A stretch of 64,000 nt of DNA, taken from assembly GCF_030124375.1 (NCBI RefSeq), contig NZ_JASKLS010000002.1, positions 263,802 to 327,801 of the forward strand, given 5' to 3'. The translations under genes were made by a program, and so were the position numbers. The notes below the pieces were generated by a model. That model was not told the DNA's origin. It searched no databases and saw only the letters and a program-made list of their open reading frames with translations. The DNA is from Sinorhizobium sp. 6-70. Lineage in GTDB: Bacteria; Pseudomonadota; Alphaproteobacteria; Rhizobiales; Rhizobiaceae. Shown here piece by piece: positions 1 to 8,216 of this stretch. How positions within the stretch are numbered: position 1 is the first letter of the stretch; each line of letters starts with the position of its first letter.

Positions 1-345
1 CCAACGGTTCTGACCGGCATTTCGCACCAGATGCGCGTCGCCCAGGAAGAAACGTTCGGCCCGATCGCGCCGATCATCCGTTTCGAAACGGCCGAGCAGG
101 TGGTGGCCGAGGCGAACGACACGATCTACGGCCTCGCCGCCTATTTCTACGCCGAGAACCTGAAGCGGGTCTGGCACGTCGCGGAGGCGCTGGAATACGG
201 AATGGTGGGCATCAATACCGGGCGGATGTCATCCGAGGCTGCTCCCTTCGGCGGCATCAAGCAATCGGGCATCGGCCGCGAAGGCTCCCGCCATGGGCTC
301 GAGGACTACCTCGAGATGAAGTATCTCTGCATGGGCAACATCTGA
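1..345 (+). CDS. gabD: Succinate-semialdehyde dehydrogenase, C-terminal part
   Basis: This is the last 114 codons of an aldehyde dehydrogenase superfamily protein; the 5' part lies left of the window and the frame is open from base 1. The segment contains the conserved EETFGP(I)AP block and the C-terminal FGGIKQSGIGREGS and LEDYLEMKYLC stretches, which in my knowledge are typical of GabD, the enzyme that oxidises succinate semialdehyde to succinate in the GABA shunt. The catalytic cysteine region is outside the window, so cofactor preference and exact substrate cannot be judged. It ends in TGA and is followed by a strong palindrome. Confidence 0.85.
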   Translation, partial: PTVLTGISHQMRVAQEETFGPIAPIIRFETAEQVVAEANDTIYGLAAYFYAENLKRVWHVAEALEYGMVGINTGRMSSEAAPFGGIKQSGIGREGSRHGLEDYLEMKYLCMGNI

Positions 346-369
346 GCGACAACAGCGAGCCCGCGTCGC

Positions 370-418
370 TAGATCACGATGATTTTAGGTCGGATCGACC
401 TAAAATCATCGTGATCTA
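370..418. repeat. Perfect 23-bp inverted repeat with 3-base loop
   Basis: Positions 370-392 and 396-418 are exact reverse complements around GAT. It lies between the 3' ends of gabD (plus) and fabI (minus), so it could act as a bidirectional terminator, but there is no T-run after either arm. From memory it resembles short palindromic elements that recur between rhizobial genes; this was not checked against a genome. Confidence 0.7.
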
Positions 419-432
419 TTCCAAGAAGTTAA

Positions 433-538
433 CGCGGGATGCGGGCGGAAACGCACACACTTTCCTCATCCCGCGCTGGATCCTCTGAAAACTACGCAAT
501 TCCGGACGGAAAACCGTTACACACTTTCCTGGAATTGC
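433..538. repeat. Two hairpins with a shared ACACACTTTCCT-type loop
   Basis: Two neighbouring stem-loops have different stems and near-identical loops. The first pairs CGCGGGATG (433-441) with CATCCCGCG (467-475). The second pairs GCAATTCC (496-503) with GGAATTGC (531-538). Both loops contain an ACG/ACCG...ACACACTTTCCT core. A third copy follows phoT at 46686-46728. The second hairpin ends next to the fabI stop codon, so it may serve as the 3' end of that operon. Confidence 0.6.
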
Positions 539-539
539 T

Positions 540-1325
540 CTAGTCGACGATGTGGTAGCCACCGTCGACGTAAAGCACCTGGCCGGTTATGAGCCGCGCT
601 GCGTCGTGGGCGAGAAACGCCGTCGCCATGCCGACGTCATCGATGTCGACGAGCTCGTGGGCCGGCGCCTTCAGCTTCGTCTTTTCGAGCAGCGCGTCAA
701 ATTCAGGAATGCCGGATGCGGCGCGGGTCGCAAGGGCACCGGGCGAAATGGCGTGGACGCGAATACCCTTGGGGCCAAGCTCGGCAGCCATGTAGCGCAC
801 GGCGCTTTCAAGCGCCGCCTTGGCGACGCCCATGATGTTGTAGTTCTCCACCACCACCTGTGAGCCGTAATAGGTCATGGTGAAGAGCGTGCCGCCGTTC
901 TTCATCAGCGGCTCCGCGAGCTGGGCCATGCGGATGAAGGACCAGCAGGATATCTCCATCGTCGTCAGGAACCCCTCGCGCGGCGCGTCGGTCACGCGCC
1001 CGCCGAGCGTGTCCTTCGGAGAGAAGGCGATCGAATGGACGAGGAAGTCGAGCTCTCCCCATGTCTCACCGATGCGCTCGAAGACCGTTTCGATCTGGCC
1101 GGGCACCGCCATGTCCAGCGGCAGGAAGATCGGCGCATCGAGCTCGCGCGCCAGCGGCTCGACATGTGGCTTTGCCTTGTCGTTGAGATAGGTCACCGCC
1201 AGTTCCGCGCCCAAGGCACGAAACGCGCGGGCACAACCCCAGGCAATGGAGCGGTCGTTGGCAATGCCGACGATCAGGCCTTTGCGACCTTCGAGCAGCT
1301 TGGCCTTCACAGTGGGGATGGACAT
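540..1325 (-). CDS. fabI: Enoyl-[acyl-carrier-protein] reductase FabI
   Basis: A 261-residue SDR-fold protein of normal FabI length. It reduces trans-2-enoyl-ACP with NAD(P)H in the last step of fatty-acid elongation. Visible signatures are the N-terminal nucleotide-binding stretch with IANDRSIAWG (the FabI variant of the glycine-rich loop), the NNAG-equivalent VHSIAFSPK, and the catalytic YNIMGVAK, that is Tyr-x6-Lys. It is the last gene of a minus-strand operon with DUF3141, pta and ackA; 16 bases separate it from ackA. Rhizobia usually carry more than one fabI, so this is probably a second, condition-specific copy (inference from its operon). Confidence 0.9.
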   Translation of the reverse strand: MSIPTVKAKLLEGRKGLIVGIANDRSIAWGCARAFRALGAELAVTYLNDKAKPHVEPLARELDAPIFLPLDMAVPGQIETVFERIGETWGELDFLVHSIAFSPKDTLGGRVTDAPREGFLTTMEISCWSFIRMAQLAEPLMKNGGTLFTMTYYGSQVVVENYNIMGVAKAALESAVRYMAAELGPKGIRVHAISPGALATRAASGIPEFDALLEKTKLKAPAHELVDIDDVGMATAFLAHDAARLITGQVLYVDGGYHIVD

Positions 1326-1341
1326 GCGCGCGGTCTCCGGG

Positions 1342-2526
1342 TCAGGCGTTGGGAGCGCTGATGAGGGCCAAGGTATGGCGCGCGATCATCAGCTCTTCGT
1401 CGGTCGGGAGGACATGAACAGCGACCTGGCTCGCGGCCGCAGAGATCAACATTGCGCCGGCCTCGTTCGCTGCCGGATCGAGCTCTGCCCCGAGCCAGGC
1501 GAGGCCTTCGACGATGCGTGCGCGGATCGGTGCGGAGTTTTCGCCGACGCCCGCGGTGAAGACGAAGGCGTCGACCCCTCCCAATGCCGCCGTGAGCATC
1601 CCCGCATTGAGCACACACCGATAGACGAAATGTGCGACGGCAAGCGCGGCATGGGGGTCGTCGCTCGCGAGAAGATCGCGCATGTCGTTTGAGAGTCCGG
1701 ACAACCCCTTGAGGCCGGCGTCATGGTAGAGGAGATCCGAGACGGCTTGTGCCTTCATGCCCTTCTGAAGGATCAGGTAGAGGACGACACCCGGATCGAG
1801 CTGACCCGGCCGCGTCCCCATCGGCAGGCCGTCGAGCGCCGTGAAGCCCATCGTACTCTCGACGCTGCGACCGTCTCGCAACGCGCACATTGAAGCGCCG
1901 CTACCGAGATGAGCGACGATGACGCGCCCTCGGGCCGCTTGCGGCGCCACCTCCCGGAGTCGCTCGGCGATATATTCGTATGAAAGGCCATGAAAGCCGT
2001 AGCGCCGGACACCCTCATCATAGAAGGCTCGTGGCAAAGCATAGCAATCGGTGTGCTCGGCATGGCCGCGATGAAAGGCGGTGTCGAAGCAGGCGACCTG
2101 TGGCACATCCGGATTGATCTCCATGGCCATGCGGATCGGCGCCAGGTTGTTCGGCTGATGCAAAGGTGCGAGATCCTGGTAGCTCGCAAGGCGGTCGAGC
2201 ACCCCCGCATCGATCAGAGCCGGCCGCACGTAGTCCGGACCGCCGTGCACGACCCGGTGACCGACAGCCCGCAACTTGAAGCCCTCGAGCGTCAGAAGCC
2301 AACGTCTGGCCTCGGCAATGGCGGTCGGAAGATCGCGAATAACTTTCGCGTCATAGGTCTGGTCGATGAGCCGGGTGCCGTCGGCCGCCGTCGCCTGCAG
2401 ACGCGGCCGGGTGCCGATGCCGTCGATTTTCCCGCGAACCTGGCGCGTCAGGTCCATGCCGGCGATGCCGAAGACTTGGAATTTCAGGCTCGAAGAACCG
2501 GCGTTGACGACAAGGAGAGCGTCCAT
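1342..2526 (-). CDS. ackA: Acetate kinase
   Basis: A 394-residue acetokinase that interconverts acetyl phosphate plus ADP and acetate plus ATP. The start at 2526 puts [11 protein letters not shown], the family's first strand, directly at the N-terminus; the frame is open further upstream but that part reads as the end of pta in another frame. Other family motifs are [24 protein letters not shown] and the nucleotide-site GVGENS. It starts 4 bases after pta ends, so the two are almost certainly translated from one message. With pta it gives substrate-level ATP from acetyl-CoA. Confidence 0.95.
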   Translation of the reverse strand: MDALLVVNAGSSSLKFQVFGIAGMDLTRQVRGKIDGIGTRPRLQATAADGTRLIDQTYDAKVIRDLPTAIAEARRWLLTLEGFKLRAVGHRVVHGGPDYVRPALIDAGVLDRLASYQDLAPLHQPNNLAPIRMAMEINPDVPQVACFDTAFHRGHAEHTDCYALPRAFYDEGVRRYGFHGLSYEYIAERLREVAPQAARGRVIVAHLGSGASMCALRDGRSVESTMGFTALDGLPMGTRPGQLDPGVVLYLILQKGMKAQAVSDLLYHDAGLKGLSGLSNDMRDLLASDDPHAALAVAHFVYRCVLNAGMLTAALGGVDAFVFTAGVGENSAPIRARIVEGLAWLGAELDPAANEAGAMLISAAASQVAVHVLPTDEELMIARHTLALISAPNA

Positions 2527-2530
2527 GGTG

Positions 2531-3487
2531 CTAAACCGCTGCCAGTTGTGCGGCTCGTCGCCGTGCCGCGTAGAGCGCAGCGACGGCGCATGACGCAAGG
2601 CGTGTGCGCACCGAATCCGCCCGTGAGGTGAGCACGATCGGCACACGGGCACCAAGGACGATTCCCGCCGCGTCCGCATGGGAAAGGAAAGTCAGGTTCT
2701 TCGCGAGCATGTTCCCGGCCTCGAGGTCAGGCACGACGAGGATCTCGGCATGGCCCGCAACCGGTGAATTGATGCCCTTGATGCGCGCGGCTTCCGGATC
2801 GATCGCGTTGTCGAAGGCGAGTGGCCCTTCGAGCAGGCCGCCTGTGATCTGGCCGCGCTCGGCCATCTTGCAAAGCGCAGCCGCCTCGATCGTCGACGGA
2901 ATCTTCGTCGTCACCGTCTCCACCGCCGAAAGGATGGCCACACGCGGCTCGCCGAGACCGATCGTGACCCACAGGTCGATCGCGTTCTGGACGATATCAC
3001 GCTTGGCCTCGAGGTCCGGGAAGATGTTGATCGCGGCGTCCGTGATGAACAGCGTCTCGGCGTGGCCGGGCACATCCATCACGAACACGTGGCTGATCCG
3101 CCGCTCGGTTCGAAGACCGGTGGCAGATGCGGCAACCTCGTGCATCAGTTCGTCGGTATGCAGGCTGCCCTTCATCAGGAGTTCGCCCTTGCCTTCGCGG
3201 ATCAACGCGACGGCCTTGGCGGCCGCGGCATGGCTGTGCGGTACATCGACGATTTGCCAGCGCCCTAGATCAAGCCCATGTTCCGCCGCGACATTGCGAA
3301 TTTTGGCTTCCGGCCCGACCAGTATGGGCGTGATCAGCCCCATCCCGGCGGCTTCGAGGGCGCCGCCCAGCGACGTTTCATCGCAAGGATGCGCCACGAT
3401 GGTGACCGCGGGCGCCTCGGCTCGCGCGGCGGCGATCAGGCGGTCGTATTTGGACGGCTGGGTCGCCAGCGTGGTCACCTCGGACAC
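2531..3487 (-). CDS. pta: Phosphate acetyltransferase (PTA/PTB family)
   Basis: A 318-residue protein of the short phosphate acetyl/butyryltransferase type that transfers an acyl group from CoA to phosphate. Seen in the sequence: the [15 protein letters not shown] stretch, [10 protein letters not shown] and the C-terminal [19 protein letters not shown] block typical of the family. It starts with GTG, well placed behind AAAGGAG. It sits between the DUF3141 gene (18-base gap) and ackA (4-base gap). Acetyl-CoA is the likely substrate because of ackA, although short PTA/PTB proteins can also accept butyryl- or propionyl-CoA. Confidence 0.88.
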   Translation of the reverse strand: MSEVTTLATQPSKYDRLIAAARAEAPAVTIVAHPCDETSLGGALEAAGMGLITPILVGPEAKIRNVAAEHGLDLGRWQIVDVPHSHAAAAKAVALIREGKGELLMKGSLHTDELMHEVAASATGLRTERRISHVFVMDVPGHAETLFITDAAINIFPDLEAKRDIVQNAIDLWVTIGLGEPRVAILSAVETVTTKIPSTIEAAALCKMAERGQITGGLLEGPLAFDNAIDPEAARIKGINSPVAGHAEILVVPDLEAGNMLAKNLTFLSHADAAGIVLGARVPIVLTSRADSVRTRLASCAVAALYAARRRAAQLAAV

Positions 3488-3505
3488 TCGGAACTCCTTT
3501 CCCAG

Positions 3506-5740
3506 TCAGGATGCGTTGCGATCACGTGCGCCATTGCGATCACGCGCGGCCTTGCGAACCATGAGAGGCACTGGTGCTTCACTGTTCAGGCCAAAAAGCG
3601 CTGTGACCGTTTGCAGCCGCTCAGCGGCAATGCCAGTCAGCGGTCCGGGAGCCTCCAACACCTCTCTAAGGGCGGCAAAGGCAGCGCGGCGTTCCTCGAT
3701 TTTCTCCGGCAGCAATTTTGGAACGGCTGCAAGCGCCGCCTCCTCGTCTACCAGCAACACGAAATACTGCGTGCGCATCAGCGCCTTGAATTCGGCAAGC
3801 GTCAATTGCTTAGCGGAGGGATGAGCGCGCCGAAGCCGGCGGACCGCTTCGAAACCACGCTCGTCGACCTTGCCGCGCGCCATGCCGACAAAGAGCAGCG
3901 CCCGGGCGAGAGCCTCCTGAAGGCCGCCCTTGGCCATGTCAGCTTTCAGCGCCGCGATCCTGTTCTCGAGGAGCGCATGGTGCAGCAGGTTTTTTGCCGC
4001 CTTGCGCGGAGCGCGGTCAGACTTCGTGTCGATACCGAGCGCCGCTTGCAAGGCGGGCGCGCCGTAGACTGCGTGAAAAGTCTGCTCCGAAAGGTGCTCG
4101 ACCATCTGGCGCCAGGCTTCCAACCCGTCGACCACCTGCCGGGACATGTTCTCTTGCAGCGCCAGGAGCGGGTTGTCGGGTGCGGCCGGTTGGCGCTCGT
4201 CGCGGACGTTCCTGGCGATCGCCTCGATCCATGCCATGACGGGATTGCGTGGACCGAACACTTCATATTGCAGGCGAAGCGGATGCATGTTCCGCATCGC
4301 CTCCGCCATCGGTGGCGTCACCATCGCTTTGATCCAAGGCTGCAGATAGGTGCGGTAGAGCGCCAGGTTGATCTCGGAGACCCTGGCGGCCGTAGCGAAG
4401 CGACGGTCATCCTCGAGATCATTGCCACCGAAGGCGCGGATATCATCAAGCGTGCGCGCCTCGCAGCGCATGACCCATTCGCCGGTGACCAAATCACTGT
4501 TCTCTATCGCCGGTCCCACCGGCTCCAGCACGGCTTCGTAAAGGCCGGGCGGCAGCACGTCGATCAGGTCGATATTGGATGCGAACTCGTCGTGTTCCTT
4601 GCGGGCAACACCGGCGGAGACGAAGATGCCGAGATGGCCGATCTTTTCGTGCACCGTGTAGACGATGGTCTGGCCGTGCGCGCGGATCTCGTCGACGCTG
4701 TCGTAAAGATCCAGGATCCAGTCGAGCGCCTGCGCAGGCGGCGTGATATTGTCGCCCTTCGAGCAGAAGACGACGATCGGCGAGCGGATGTTGCGCATAT
4801 CGATGGTCGTGCCGTCGGACGTCTGGATCTCGCCCGCGGCAAGTTTGTTTCCGACGAAGAGCTCATCGACGATGAACTGCATCTCCTCGGCGTTCAGCTT
4901 CACATGGCCGCCCCACCAGCGCTCGAAGCCCAGATAGCGGCCAGCCTCCGTATCGATCTTCGAATAGAGGTTATATTGCTTGGTCCAGAGCGTATTGGCG
5001 GGGTTCTGGTTCTCGAAATTCTGCACCAGCCAGGCGCCGTCGAATATGCCGGCGCCGAGATCGCCGGTGAGCGCCGTCAGCCAGCTGCCGCCGAGCAGCC
5101 CCCCCGAATAGCGCATCGGATACTGGCCCGTGAGACCCGCCCAGTAGGAAAGCGGCGCGCCCGCGATGATGATCGGCCCGAACAGTTCCGGACGCAAAGA
5201 GGCGAGGATCATCACGGCCCAGCCGGCCTGGCAATTGCCGATGACACAGGGCTTGCCATCTGCATCGGGGTGGCGGGCGATCACGGTTTCGAGGAAGACG
5301 GCCTCGGCGCGGGCGATGTCCTCGATCGTCTGGCCCGCGACGGGCTCGGGAAGGAAGCCGATGAAATAGCAGGCGTGCCCCGCCTTCATCGCGACACCGA
5401 TCTCGCTGTCCGCCTTGAAGCCGCCGATGCCCGGCCCGTGGCCGGCGCGCGGATCGACGACGACGAACGGCCTTTTCAACGGATCGATCGCCGTGCCGGC
5501 GGGCGGCACGATCCGCACGAGTGCATAGTTGACGGGGCGATCGAGCTTGCGGCCATCGCAGACGAGTTCCGCTTCGTAATCGAGCACGTGGGGCGCCGCG
5601 CGTGCCGCATGCTCTTCGTACTGGATGCCACGCTGCCGCATCACGTCCAGAAACAGGATGGAGCGCTGCCAGCCGTCGAGCGCATAAGCATAGGCATCGG
5701 CAAAGGTTGGTATTGTCGGGATGGTGGATTGCTCAGGCAT
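3506..5740 (-). CDS. DUF3141 protein, PhaC-like alpha/beta hydrolase
   Basis: A 744-residue protein of the DUF3141 family. The N-terminal half looks like polyhydroxyalkanoate synthase: a lipase-box-like GNCQAG with Cys about residue 170, KGDNITPP with Asp about 330, and EKIGHLGIF with His about 369 would give the Cys-Asp-His set of PhaC. The C-terminal half (about 400-744) is helical, charged and of unknown role. The start chosen is ATG at 5740, behind GGAG; a GTG at 5749 is possible but lies on top of that Shine-Dalgarno sequence. It is the first gene of the operon with pta, ackA and fabI. True PHA synthase activity is not shown; acyl-CoA handling is an inference. Confidence 0.8.
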   Translation of the reverse strand: MPEQSTIPTIPTFADAYAYALDGWQRSILFLDVMRQRGIQYEEHAARAAPHVLDYEAELVCDGRKLDRPVNYALVRIVPPAGTAIDPLKRPFVVVDPRAGHGPGIGGFKADSEIGVAMKAGHACYFIGFLPEPVAGQTIEDIARAEAVFLETVIARHPDADGKPCVIGNCQAGWAVMILASLRPELFGPIIIAGAPLSYWAGLTGQYPMRYSGGLLGGSWLTALTGDLGAGIFDGAWLVQNFENQNPANTLWTKQYNLYSKIDTEAGRYLGFERWWGGHVKLNAEEMQFIVDELFVGNKLAAGEIQTSDGTTIDMRNIRSPIVVFCSKGDNITPPAQALDWILDLYDSVDEIRAHGQTIVYTVHEKIGHLGIFVSAGVARKEHDEFASNIDLIDVLPPGLYEAVLEPVGPAIENSDLVTGEWVMRCEARTLDDIRAFGGNDLEDDRRFATAARVSEINLALYRTYLQPWIKAMVTPPMAEAMRNMHPLRLQYEVFGPRNPVMAWIEAIARNVRDERQPAAPDNPLLALQENMSRQVVDGLEAWRQMVEHLSEQTFHAVYGAPALQAALGIDTKSDRAPRKAAKNLLHHALLENRIAALKADMAKGGLQEALARALLFVGMARGKVDERGFEAVRRLRRAHPSAKQLTLAEFKALMRTQYFVLLVDEEAALAAVPKLLPEKIEERRAAFAALREVLEAPGPLTGIAAERLQTVTALFGLNSEAPVPLMVRKAARDRNGARDRNAS

Positions 5741-5815
5741 GACGTCCACTCCGCGTGCGACCGAAGGTCGGTCCCATTCCTATCGGCAAATATGAGCAAC
5801 CGTCTTTGTCGAGCG

Positions 5816-5829
5816 TTGATCTGCGTCAA
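5816..5829 (-). promoter_or_regulatory. FixK/FNR-type box upstream of the DUF3141-pta-ackA-fabI operon
   Basis: TTGATCTGCGTCAA fits TTGAT-N4-RTCAA, the anaerobox recognised by FNR/FixK/FnrN proteins. On the minus strand a CATATT hexamer at 5794-5789 lies 31 bases (centre to centre) downstream. This is the spacing of a class II promoter with the box at about -41.5, giving a start near 5781-5782 and a leader of about 41 bases. I see no other gene or clear element in the rest of the 5741-6102 gap. Confidence 0.7.
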
Positions 5830-6043
5830 AGAAGGCAGGCGGCAAGGCCGCAACATTATCCATCGTTGAAAAACCTGCGGATGTCTTTGATTTTACGCTC
5901 TTTTATTTTGCAGGTCGGATGAGCGTAGCAACGCCGTGTTACGGTGATTTGACACTCCGCACAAAAAATTGCGCCGATCCCTTTCCGCCCTCGGCGGTCG
6001 CGCAGGCAGGATGGCACTGAACGACACCGGTCGCAAGACTACC

Positions 6044-6072
6044 CTTGAAATTCAACGCGCGGGCTGCCAATT
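6044..6072 (+). promoter_or_regulatory. Possible heat-shock (RpoH-type) promoter of htpG
   Basis: CTTGAA (6044-6049), then 17 bases, then CCAATT (6067-6072), resembles an alphaproteobacterial sigma-32 promoter in its -35 half but only weakly in its -10 half. The start would fall near 6079, just before the AAGGAGG at 6085, leaving a very short leader. Low confidence. Confidence 0.25.
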
Positions 6073-6102
6073 GGGGCAAAAGCCAAGGAGGTCTGCAACG
6101 CG

Positions 6103-7992
6103 ATGAGTGAAGTCGAAATGTCCGTCGAAAAACATGTGTTCGAAGCCGACGTGGCGCGGCTGCTCCATTTGATGGTGCACTCGGTCTACTCGGACAAGAA
6201 CATCTTTCTCCGCGAACTGATTTCGAATGCGGCGGACGCCTGCGAAAAGCTGCGCTACGAGGCGATCGTAGCACCTGAGCTGCTCGCCAACGATCCCGCA
6301 CCGCGCATCACGTTGACGCTGGACGAGGACAAGGCGCGTCTCATCGTCGAGGACAACGGCATCGGCATGAGCCGCGACGAACTGGTCGAATCCCTCGGCA
6401 CGATTGCCCGTTCCGGCACGCGCGCCTTCATGGAGCGGATCGAGGCGGCCCAGGGCAAGGAAGGCGCACAGCTGATCGGCCAGTTCGGCGTCGGCTTCTA
6501 TTCGGCCTTCATGGTTGCCGACAATGTCGACGTCGTCTCCCGCCGTGCGGGCTCCGACAAGGCCTGGCACTGGGCGTCGGACGGCAAGGGCAGCTACACG
6601 GTTTCCGCGGTCGAACTCGCCGATGCTCCGGCGCGCGGCACGCGAATCACGCTGCATCTCATGGACGACGCCAAGAGCTACACGTCGCGCTGGACCGTCG
6701 AGCGGATCGTCAAAGAGCAATCCGGCCACGTGCCCGTCCCGATCTCGATCGTCGAAAAACCGGGCGAAGAGCCCGCCCAGGTCGCGGACGGCACGGCTCT
6801 CTGGACCAAGCAGAAGAGCGAGATTTCCAAGGAAGACTATGCGGATTTCTACCGCAGCGTCGCCGGGCAGTATGACGAACCGGCGGCCACCGTTCACTTC
6901 CGGGCTGAAGGTCGCCACGAATATACGGCGCTCGCCTTCGTACCCGGCTCCAAGCCGTTCGATCTCTTCGACCCGGATCGCAAGGGGCGCATGAAACTCT
7001 ATGTCAAGCGCGTCTTCATCACCGACGAGGCCGAATTGCTGCCGCGTTACCTGCGTTTCGTACGCGGGCTTATCGACACGGCCGATCTGCCGCTCAATGT
7101 CTCGCGCGAAATGATCCAGGAAAGCCCGCTCCTCGCCAGCATCCGCAAGGGGCTCACGAACCGCGTGCTGACCAGCATCGAGAAGCTGGCGGAAAGCGAA
7201 CCCGAGACCTTCGCCAAGGTCTGGGAAAACTTCGGCAGCGTCATCAAGGAAGGCATCTACGAAGATTTCGAGCGACGGGCACAGCTCATTGCGCTTTCGC
7301 GCTTCCGCACCACTGCGTCTGACGAAAATCCGCGCGCCTTGAACGACTACGTCAAGGACATGAAGGATGGCCAGACGGCGATCTACTATCTGACCGGCGA
7401 CAACCTTGCGCAGTTGAAGGCTTCGCCGCAGCTTGAAGGGTTCCGCGCCCGCGGCATCGAAGTGTTGCTGCTCACCGATCCGGTCGACAGCTTCTGGGTG
7501 ACCTCGGCGCCGGATTTCGAAGGCAAGCCGTTCAAGTCGATCACGCAAGGGGCGGCGGATCTCGCCGGCATCGCCAAGCAAGCTTCCGACGATGCGACGT
7601 CCACGGAAGCGAGCCAGGCCGTGGCCGAATTCGTGGCCTTCGCCAAGGCGACGCTCGGTGACGTGGTTTCCGACGTCAGGACCTCGGAGCGGTTGACGGA
7701 AAGCGCGGTCTGTCTGGTAGCACCCGAGCACGGACCCGATCGCCAGCTCGAGAAGATGCTGCAGGGTGCGGGCCGCATCGACGGCGCGGCAAAGCCGATC
7801 CTGGAGATCAATCCCGGCCACAGCCTGATCACGGCCATTGCTGCCTGCCCCGCCGAGGACGACGCGTTCCGCGAGGACGCGGTGAGGCTCTTGCTCGACC
7901 AGGCGCGTGTCCTCGACGGCGACAAGCCGGAAGATCCGCGCGCCTTCGCGGAGCGGCTGTCGCGCGTCTTCAGCCGGGCTTTGAAAAGTTAA
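6103..7992 (+). CDS. htpG: Molecular chaperone HtpG (bacterial Hsp90)
   Basis: A 629-residue ATP-dependent chaperone of normal HtpG length. The GHKL ATPase domain is at the N-terminus, with the family blocks NIFLRELISNAADAC, DNGIGMSRDEL, GTIARSGT and GQFGVGFYSAFMV. The middle domain contains LPLNVSREMIQES with the catalytic-loop arginine. A C-terminal dimerisation domain follows. It starts at ATG 6103 after AAGGAGG. It is monocistronic as far as can be seen and faces away from the DUF3141 operon, with a 362-base shared gap. Confidence 0.97.
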   Translation: MSEVEMSVEKHVFEADVARLLHLMVHSVYSDKNIFLRELISNAADACEKLRYEAIVAPELLANDPAPRITLTLDEDKARLIVEDNGIGMSRDELVESLGTIARSGTRAFMERIEAAQGKEGAQLIGQFGVGFYSAFMVADNVDVVSRRAGSDKAWHWASDGKGSYTVSAVELADAPARGTRITLHLMDDAKSYTSRWTVERIVKEQSGHVPVPISIVEKPGEEPAQVADGTALWTKQKSEISKEDYADFYRSVAGQYDEPAATVHFRAEGRHEYTALAFVPGSKPFDLFDPDRKGRMKLYVKRVFITDEAELLPRYLRFVRGLIDTADLPLNVSREMIQESPLLASIRKGLTNRVLTSIEKLAESEPETFAKVWENFGSVIKEGIYEDFERRAQLIALSRFRTTASDENPRALNDYVKDMKDGQTAIYYLTGDNLAQLKASPQLEGFRARGIEVLLLTDPVDSFWVTSAPDFEGKPFKSITQGAADLAGIAKQASDDATSTEASQAVAEFVAFAKATLGDVVSDVRTSERLTESAVCLVAPEHGPDRQLEKMLQGAGRIDGAAKPILEINPGHSLITAIAACPAEDDAFREDAVRLLLDQARVLDGDKPEDPRAFAERLSRVFSRALKS

Positions 7993-8007
7993 GAAACTTA
8001 GCGGATA

Positions 8008-8180
8008 TGCCCCTCATCCGGCCTGCCGGCCACCTTCTCCCCGCAAGCGGGGCGAGGAACAAGCGGCGCGGCCTTGCGCTCATCCCTTCCCCGCGCTCGG
8101 GCGCAAATAGGTGAAGGAGCCAGCGGCAAGCTCCCAGTCCCCTCGCCCCGCTTGCGGGGAGAGGGCTAGGGTGAGGGGCA
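8008..8180. repeat. Long imperfect inverted repeat downstream of htpG
   Basis: The ends TGCCCCTCA (8008-8016) and TGAGGGGCA (8172-8180) are reverse complements, and the 21 bases at 8037-8057 are exactly repeated inverted at 8141-8161. The middle (8058-8140) does not pair well. This C/G-rich type of element is common between rhizobial genes (from memory). It fills the gap between the convergent htpG and CoA-transferase genes and could fold as a 3' structure for both. Confidence 0.65.
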
Positions 8181-8216
8181 AAAGCCGCAAACTCGCAACG
8201 TGAAGCCTGGCCGATC

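Noticed and set aside
3278..5869. Long plus-strand open frame (863 codons) antisense to the DUF3141 gene
   Set aside because: High G+C codon bias opens the opposite strand; the translation has no recognisable family features, and the minus-strand gene has strong motifs.
5936..5957. Possible PHO box upstream of the DUF3141 operon
   Set aside because: On the minus strand GTGTCAA-N4-CCGTAAC matches CTGTCAT at only about 5 and 4 of 7 positions, and it lies about 200 bases upstream of the start codon; not enough to claim PhoB control.
6052..7821. Minus-strand open frame of 589 codons opposite htpG
   Set aside because: Shadow of htpG, which has all Hsp90 motifs.
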